A DNA stretch of 18,214 bases from Campylobacterales bacterium (GTDB lineage Bacteria; Campylobacterota; Campylobacteria; Campylobacterales; QNZT01), in contig WGAE01000176.1 of the NCBI GenBank assembly GCA_015489185.1, forward strand, positions 1 to 18,214, written 5' to 3'. The stretch's first letter is position 1. Each line of letters starts with the position of its first letter. The notes beneath the pieces are model-generated. The model did not search any database and was not told the origin of the DNA. It saw only the letters and a program-made list of their open reading frames with translations. Shown here piece by piece: positions 14,643 through 18,214 of the stretch. The position numbers were made by a program, and so were the translations under genes.

Positions 14643-16204
14643 TAATCGACTGCCCGAAGTTCACGAATTACATTGACTTTGATATCTCCGGGATACTGTA
14701 CCTTCTCTTCGATCTCTTTGGCGATCTCTTTGGCAAGCAGGACCGCTTCGTCGTCGTTGACCAGTTTTGCGTTGGCGATCACGCGAATCTCACGTCCCGC
14801 ATTGATCGCAAACGCCGACTTAACCCCTTTTTTCGAGGTTGCAATTTGTTCAATATCCTGTACCCGCTTCAAAAAGGCTTCCAGCACTTCGCGCCTTGCA
14901 CCCGGACGCGCCGCGGAGAGGGTATCCGCCGCACAGACTGCCGCCGCTTCGACTGTCATCGGATCTTCATGACCGTGGTGGGCGTAGATAGCGTTGATGA
15001 CGACCGGATGTTCATTGTAGCGTTTGCATATCTCCGCACCCAGATCGACATGGCTTCCGGAGTAGTCGTGGGTCAGGGCTTTTCCGATATCGTGTAAAAT
15101 ACCGGCACGTCTGGCAAGCTTCTCATCCCCGCCACACTCCGCCGCAATGATACCCGCCAGGTTCGCCACCTCCAGCGAGTGCCCCAGCGCGTTTTGTCCG
15201 TATGAAGCGCGAAAACGGAGCTTTCCGATCAGTTTGATAATTTCAGGATGCATATCGGTGATACCGAAATCAAGCAAGATATCCTCACCCTCTTCGTAGA
15301 TCTTCTGTTCAAACTCTTCGGTCACCTTCTTATAAATATCTTCGATACGTGCCGGCTGGATGCGTCCGTCTTTGATCAACTCCTCGATCACTTTCGTCGC
15401 GATCGCACGCCGGTAAAGATTGAAACTGCTCAGAATGATGACATTGGGCGTATCATCGATGATCACATCCACCCCGAGTGTCATCTCCAGCGCCTTGATA
15501 TTGCGCCCCTCTTTCCCGATGATACGCCCTTTGAGATCGTCGCTCGGCAGATTGACTGTATTGATCAGCCGCTCGGCGGCAAATTCACCGGCATAGCGGG
15601 TTGTCGCCTGCGCCAGGATGTAGTTGGCGTGCTTTTTCGCTTTGTTTTTCGCTTCTTGTTCATATTTACGCACAATGTGTGCAATCTCCGCACGTGCATT
15701 CTCTTCGGCACGCGCCAGCACGATCTCTTTCGCTTCGTCACGCGTCATACCGGCGGAGCGTTCGATCAGCTTGTCGGCATCTTCCAGCTTTGTTTCCAGT
15801 TCAATCTCTTTTTTGCGCAGTTCCTCTTTATAATCGTTGAGGAGAAGCCGCTCTTTTTTGATCTCCTCTTTTTCCGACATAATATTCTTGAGCTCATCTT
15901 TGAAGAGTGCGTTGACATCCTGCTCTTTCTTTTCAAGCTGCGCAAACCGTTTTTCATACTCTTCCTGAAGTTGCTGCTTCTTCTCTTCGTAGCTGTTTTT
16001 GGCTTCGATCTCCAAATCTTTAGCTTTGATCCGGGCATCCTGCAACAGCTTTTCCGCTTCGTGTTCGATAGCGTTCGCTTTTGCCTGTGCCTGATCCAGA
16101 AACAGGGCGAGTTTCGCGTTATGCGCCCTTTTGGCAATCAGCGCGGCAACGCCTGCACCGACGGCGACGCCGCCCAGTGCCGCTGCGAGTTCTGTGATTA
16201 TCAT
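14633..16204 (-). CDS. rny: Ribonuclease Y
   Basis: 523-residue membrane-anchored endoribonuclease that initiates mRNA decay. Domains in order: an Ala/Gly-rich membrane anchor (about 5-25); a long charged coiled coil (about 30-205); a KH RNA-binding domain with GRIIGKEGRNIKALE from residue 226; and an HD domain with catalytic H371-D372 in LHDIGKAL, followed by HHGHEDP. Length and order match the family exactly. The ATG at 16204 has GAGG 8 bases upstream. Many Campylobacterota use RNase Y. The first 86 bases also encode the C-terminal tail of 5-FCL in another frame. It is followed by the ABC exporter after 12 bases. Confidence 0.97.
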   Translation of the reverse strand: MIITELAAALGGVAVGAGVAALIAKRAHNAKLALFLDQAQAKANAIEHEAEKLLQDARIKAKDLEIEAKNSYEEKKQQLQEEYEKRFAQLEKKEQDVNALFKDELKNIMSEKEEIKKERLLLNDYKEELRKKEIELETKLEDADKLIERSAGMTRDEAKEIVLARAEENARAEIAHIVRKYEQEAKNKAKKHANYILAQATTRYAGEFAAERLINTVNLPSDDLKGRIIGKEGRNIKALEMTLGVDVIIDDTPNVIILSSFNLYRRAIATKVIEELIKDGRIQPARIEDIYKKVTEEFEQKIYEEGEDILLDFGITDMHPEIIKLIGKLRFRASYGQNALGHSLEVANLAGIIAAECGGDEKLARRAGILHDIGKALTHDYSGSHVDLGAEICKRYNEHPVVINAIYAHHGHEDPMTVEAAAVCAADTLSAARPGARREVLEAFLKRVQDIEQIATSKKGVKSAFAINAGREIRVIANAKLVNDDEAVLLAKEIAKEIEEKVQYPGDIKVNVIRELRAVDYAR

Positions 16205-16757
16205 CGTTTTTACCTCGATTTATGAAACTTTTTGCAGGGGTAATATAATAATCCGCGGCGATATCATAGCCGTCGGTCACAATCGTTTTTGTCGTACAGG
16301 CGACCCGCTGTACAAAAACAACGACGGGTCTCTTTTTCAAAGTCTGAAAGAATCTGTCGTACATACCTTTACCGAAACCGACCCTTTTACACGCTCCGTC
16401 TACCCCTACGACGGGAACGATCGCCATATCCACTTCGTTTATTTTCAGTCGGCCCGGTAACGGCTCTTGAATACCGAATGCGTTTTTTTTCAAAGGCAAA
16501 CGGTATTTTACCATCTTAAAACTTTCCTTCTGAACAAACGGGACAAATATATTGTATTTTTTTCGCACACGCTGCATCAAAGGGCGCAGATCGGCTTCGA
16601 TTGCGAGCGGAAGGTAAAAAAGAATCGTCCTCGGCCTGTGACGTGTAATCAATTTGTCGACTTTTCGGGAAACTTTTTTATCCAAAGCAAAAGAACCGTA
16701 GCGTGAAAAACGGCGCATTTTCCTTAAACACGCACTTCGAAAAATTTTTTTATCCAA
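16119..16757 (-). CDS. 5-formyltetrahydrofolate cyclo-ligase
   Basis: Enzyme of folate salvage that converts 5-formyl-THF to 5,10-methenyl-THF with ATP. Key region: VPVVGVDGACKRVGFGKGMYDRF (114-136), matching the family GxxFD-x-GxRLGxGxGYYDR motif, and an N-terminal FRSACLRKM segment with basic residues. The start is TTG at 16757, with AGGA (complement of 16766-16769) 8 bases upstream; the N-terminal segment is family-like, so I prefer it to the ATG at 16718. The expected family C-terminus (YYITPAKSFINRGK) ends at residue 183, yet no stop follows: the frame runs 29 codons more, 86 bases into rny, adding an Arg/Cys-rich tail (RRRRRCRRCRADCQKGA). It is the first gene of a five-gene operon, divergent from the TlpA-like gene. 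Confidence 0.87.
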   Translation of the reverse strand: MDKKIFRSACLRKMRRFSRYGSFALDKKVSRKVDKLITRHRPRTILFYLPLAIEADLRPLMQRVRKKYNIFVPFVQKESFKMVKYRLPLKKNAFGIQEPLPGRLKINEVDMAIVPVVGVDGACKRVGFGKGMYDRFFQTLKKRPVVVFVQRVACTTKTIVTDGYDIAADYYITPAKSFINRGKNDDNHRTRSGTGRRRRRCRRCRADCQKGA

Positions 16758-16774
16758 ACTGTAAGTCCTGCTCT

Positions 16775-16780
16775 ACTATA
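16775..16780 (-). promoter_or_regulatory. Candidate -10 of the 5-FCL/rny operon
   Basis: On the minus strand TATAGT within GATTATAGTAGAG would start transcription near 16768, about 11 bases before the TTG codon and close to its AGGA. It overlaps the opposite-strand TATAAT (16777-16782), so the two divergent promoters probably cannot be occupied together. Confidence 0.35.
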
Positions 16781-16782
16781 AT
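16777..16782 (+). promoter_or_regulatory. -10 element of the TlpA-like/ftsY operon
   Basis: A perfect TATAAT with a T-rich tract (16745-16751) upstream instead of a -35. It predicts a start near 16789 and a leader of about 40 bases containing a T7 run and AAGGAA at 16818-16823. Confidence 0.5.
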
Positions 16783-16828
16783 CTATGCATGTTTTTTTAC
16801 TATACACGATAATCGATAAGGAACTTGT

Positions 16829-17419
16829 ATGCTACGTAATATGACACTGATGATTCTGGTCACACTGGCACTCTTTGCAACAGGTTGCCAGCGTAAAGCG
16901 CACCGGGCACACGACGAAAACACGACCACAGAGCAGAAACAGACGGTACAAAAAGAGGAAAAAGCGGCTCCCAGTACCATCACCCTCCATACTACGGACG
17001 GTAACGAGATTGTCCTGATCGCAACTCCGAAAGGAATCCGTTTCAAAGGGTACGAAGGAAAAATCGTACTGCTTGATTTTTTCGCAACGTGGTGCCCGCC
17101 GTGCAAAGCGGAAATCCCCCATCTGGCAGATATTCAGAAATCCTACAAAGGAGAGGTTCAGATCATCGGTATCCTGATGGAAGAGAACAAAGACGATCTG
17201 GAAGTTCAGCAGTTCGAAGAGGATATGGGAATCAACTATCCGGTCACCAACTCTCCGGAAAACTTCGTCCTCTCCGACGCACTCGGAGGTATCCGCAGTC
17301 TTCCGACGATGGTCATGTACGACAAAAACGGCGACTACTTTACCCACTATGTCGGTGCCGCGCCGCAGGAGATGATCGAGGCGGACATTCAGCGCGCACT
17401 GACCAAAAAAGTACAGTAG
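16829..17419 (+). CDS. TlpA-like thioredoxin-fold lipoprotein
   Basis: 196-residue periplasmic thiol-disulphide oxidoreductase, probably reducing cysteines of apocytochromes or other envelope proteins. The signal peptide MLRNMTLMILVTLALFATGC ends in lipobox ATGC (C20). A polar linker rich in Lys/Gln/Glu (21-50) follows, then a thioredoxin fold with DFFATWCPPC (C89, C92) and the cis-proline in SLPTMVMYD (about 161). The CPPC pair and the strand inserted before it (GNEIVLIATPKGIRF) are of TlpA/ResA type. The ATG at 16829 has AAGGAA 5 bases upstream. It lies 4 bases before ftsY, so the two are co-transcribed; no functional link to FtsY is known to me. Confidence 0.9.
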   Translation: MLRNMTLMILVTLALFATGCQRKAHRAHDENTTTEQKQTVQKEEKAAPSTITLHTTDGNEIVLIATPKGIRFKGYEGKIVLLDFFATWCPPCKAEIPHLADIQKSYKGEVQIIGILMEENKDDLEVQQFEEDMGINYPVTNSPENFVLSDALGGIRSLPTMVMYDKNGDYFTHYVGAAPQEMIEADIQRALTKKVQ

Positions 17420-17423
17420 ACCA

Positions 17424-18214
17424 TGTTCGGCTTTTTCAAAAAAACAGCGGAGGCGATTCGCAGCGTCGCGCCTAAAAAAGAAAAGACCGTTTCAAAGGAG
17501 CTGCTCGAAGAGATATTGCTTGAAGCAGATGTCGCCTACGAAACAGTCGAGGAGATCATCTACTACCTCCCTCCTTCCGATCAGGTCAAACGTGAACCGC
17601 TGCGTAAAGTGTTGCTAAGCTACTTTATCGAACCGCCGCGTGAAGCAAAGAGCGTCGAAAAACCTTTTGTGGAACTCATTTTCGGTGTCAACGGTGCCGG
17701 CAAAACAACGACCATCGGCAAACTGGCGTTTCGTTATAAAACCGAAGGCAAAAGTGTGATGCTCGGTGCTGCGGATACCTTCCGCGCCGCCGCAATTGAA
17801 CAGCTCAAACGATGGGCGGAGCGCATCGACGTACCGATTGTCGCGACCAAACAGGGACACGACCCCTCCGCCGTCGCTTTCGATACAATCACCTCCGCAA
17901 AAGCCAGAGGGATCGACCATGTCCTGATCGATACAGCGGGCAGACTCCATACCCAGTCCAATCTTGCCAAAGAGTTGCAAAAGATTGTACGTATCTGCGA
18001 CAAGGCCAAACCGGGCGCGCCGGACCGAAAAACGCTTATCCTTGACGGTACGCAGGGAAATTCCGCCATCGCGCAGGCACATGCGTTTCATGAGATGATC
18101 GGCATCGACGCGCTGATTGTCACAAAACTTGACGGTACCGCAAAAGGAGGCGCCATCTTCTCAATCGCCAAAGAGATCCAGAAACCGATTCTCTATCTGG
18201 GGGTTGGTGAGGGA
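17424..18214 (+). CDS. ftsY: Signal recognition particle receptor FtsY (3' end outside window)
   Basis: SRP-family GTPase that docks ribosome-SRP complexes at the inner membrane. The frame stays open from the ATG at 17424 to the window edge, giving 263 residues; family proteins of this short type run to about 290-300, so only the last part is missing. N domain 1-85; G1 FGVNGAGKTTT (87-97), DTFRAAA (118-124), G3 DTAGR (170-174) and G4 TKLDGTAKGG (234-243). ILDGTQGNS (206-214) replaces the LDATTGQNA of Proteobacteria, a form I associate with Campylobacterota. The long acidic A domain of E. coli FtsY is absent. It begins 4 bases after the TlpA-like stop and has no clear Shine-Dalgarno, suggesting coupled translation. 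Confidence 0.97.

Noticed and set aside
14417..15097. 226-residue plus-strand open frame
   Set aside because: Antisense across the rny/ABC junction, both of which are well-supported genes.
15248..16225. 325-residue plus-strand open frame
   Set aside because: Antisense of the RNase Y coiled coil; its Phe/Leu-rich composition comes from reading Lys/Glu codons backwards.
1..18214. CRISPR arrays, tRNA or rRNA genes, transposases, phage genes
   Set aside because: No regularly spaced repeats, tRNA-like arms, rRNA-like stretches or recombinase motifs were seen on either strand.

Overview
The window looks like chromosomal DNA of a Campylobacterota (former Epsilonproteobacteria) bacterium, probably a free-living Sulfurimonas/Sulfurovum/Hydrogenimonas-type organism rather than a host-adapted one. 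This rests on family resemblance: the 5-FCL/RNase Y gene pair, the DGTQGNS form of FtsY, a compact PIF1-type helicase, and -10 elements preceded by T-rich/TGG sequence with no clear -35. I cannot fix the genus without a database search. Most of the window is ordinary core genome with very tight packing. I see no rRNA, tRNA, CRISPR array, prophage or transposase gene, and no gene-free stretch over 300 bases.

Layout. (1) Bases 1-209 hold a nested palindromic, MITE/REP-like element that appears to supply the 3' end of a minus-strand exported DUF3108-type gene. (2) A plus-strand operon der - aroK - aspartoacylase-like (1000-3787) has 1-4 base start/stop overlaps. (3) A minus-strand PIF1-like helicase (3779-5086) converges on it with a 9-base overlap. 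(4) A plus-strand stretch carries an alpha-carbonic anhydrase lipoprotein, a 47-residue lipoprotein, and a CPA1 Na+/H+ antiporter; together they suggest CO2/bicarbonate and pH handling. (5) A plus-strand two-gene signalling unit encodes a hybrid histidine kinase (HisKA-HATPase-REC-Hpt) and a REC-degenerate GGDEF-EAL protein joined by ATGA; it should turn an envelope signal into c-di-GMP breakdown. (6) A minus-strand five-gene operon runs from 16757 down to 11470: 5-FCL, rny, ABC exporter, DedA protein, GT2 glycosyltransferase. It mixes folate/RNA metabolism with envelope lipid/glycan functions. (7) A divergent plus-strand unit encodes a TlpA-like thiol-redox lipoprotein and ftsY, which runs off the right edge.

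I found no clearly new multi-gene system. The most interesting items are small: the palindromic element that recodes the C-terminus of the DUF3108 protein; the 47-residue lipoprotein behind a long hairpin with a -10-like loop; two minus-strand genes whose -10 boxes imply leaderless mRNAs; the 86-base overlap of 5-FCL into rny with an Arg/Cys-rich tail; and a hairpin that may couple the ABC transporter gene to termination of rny. All functional calls come from motif reading; no search was run.
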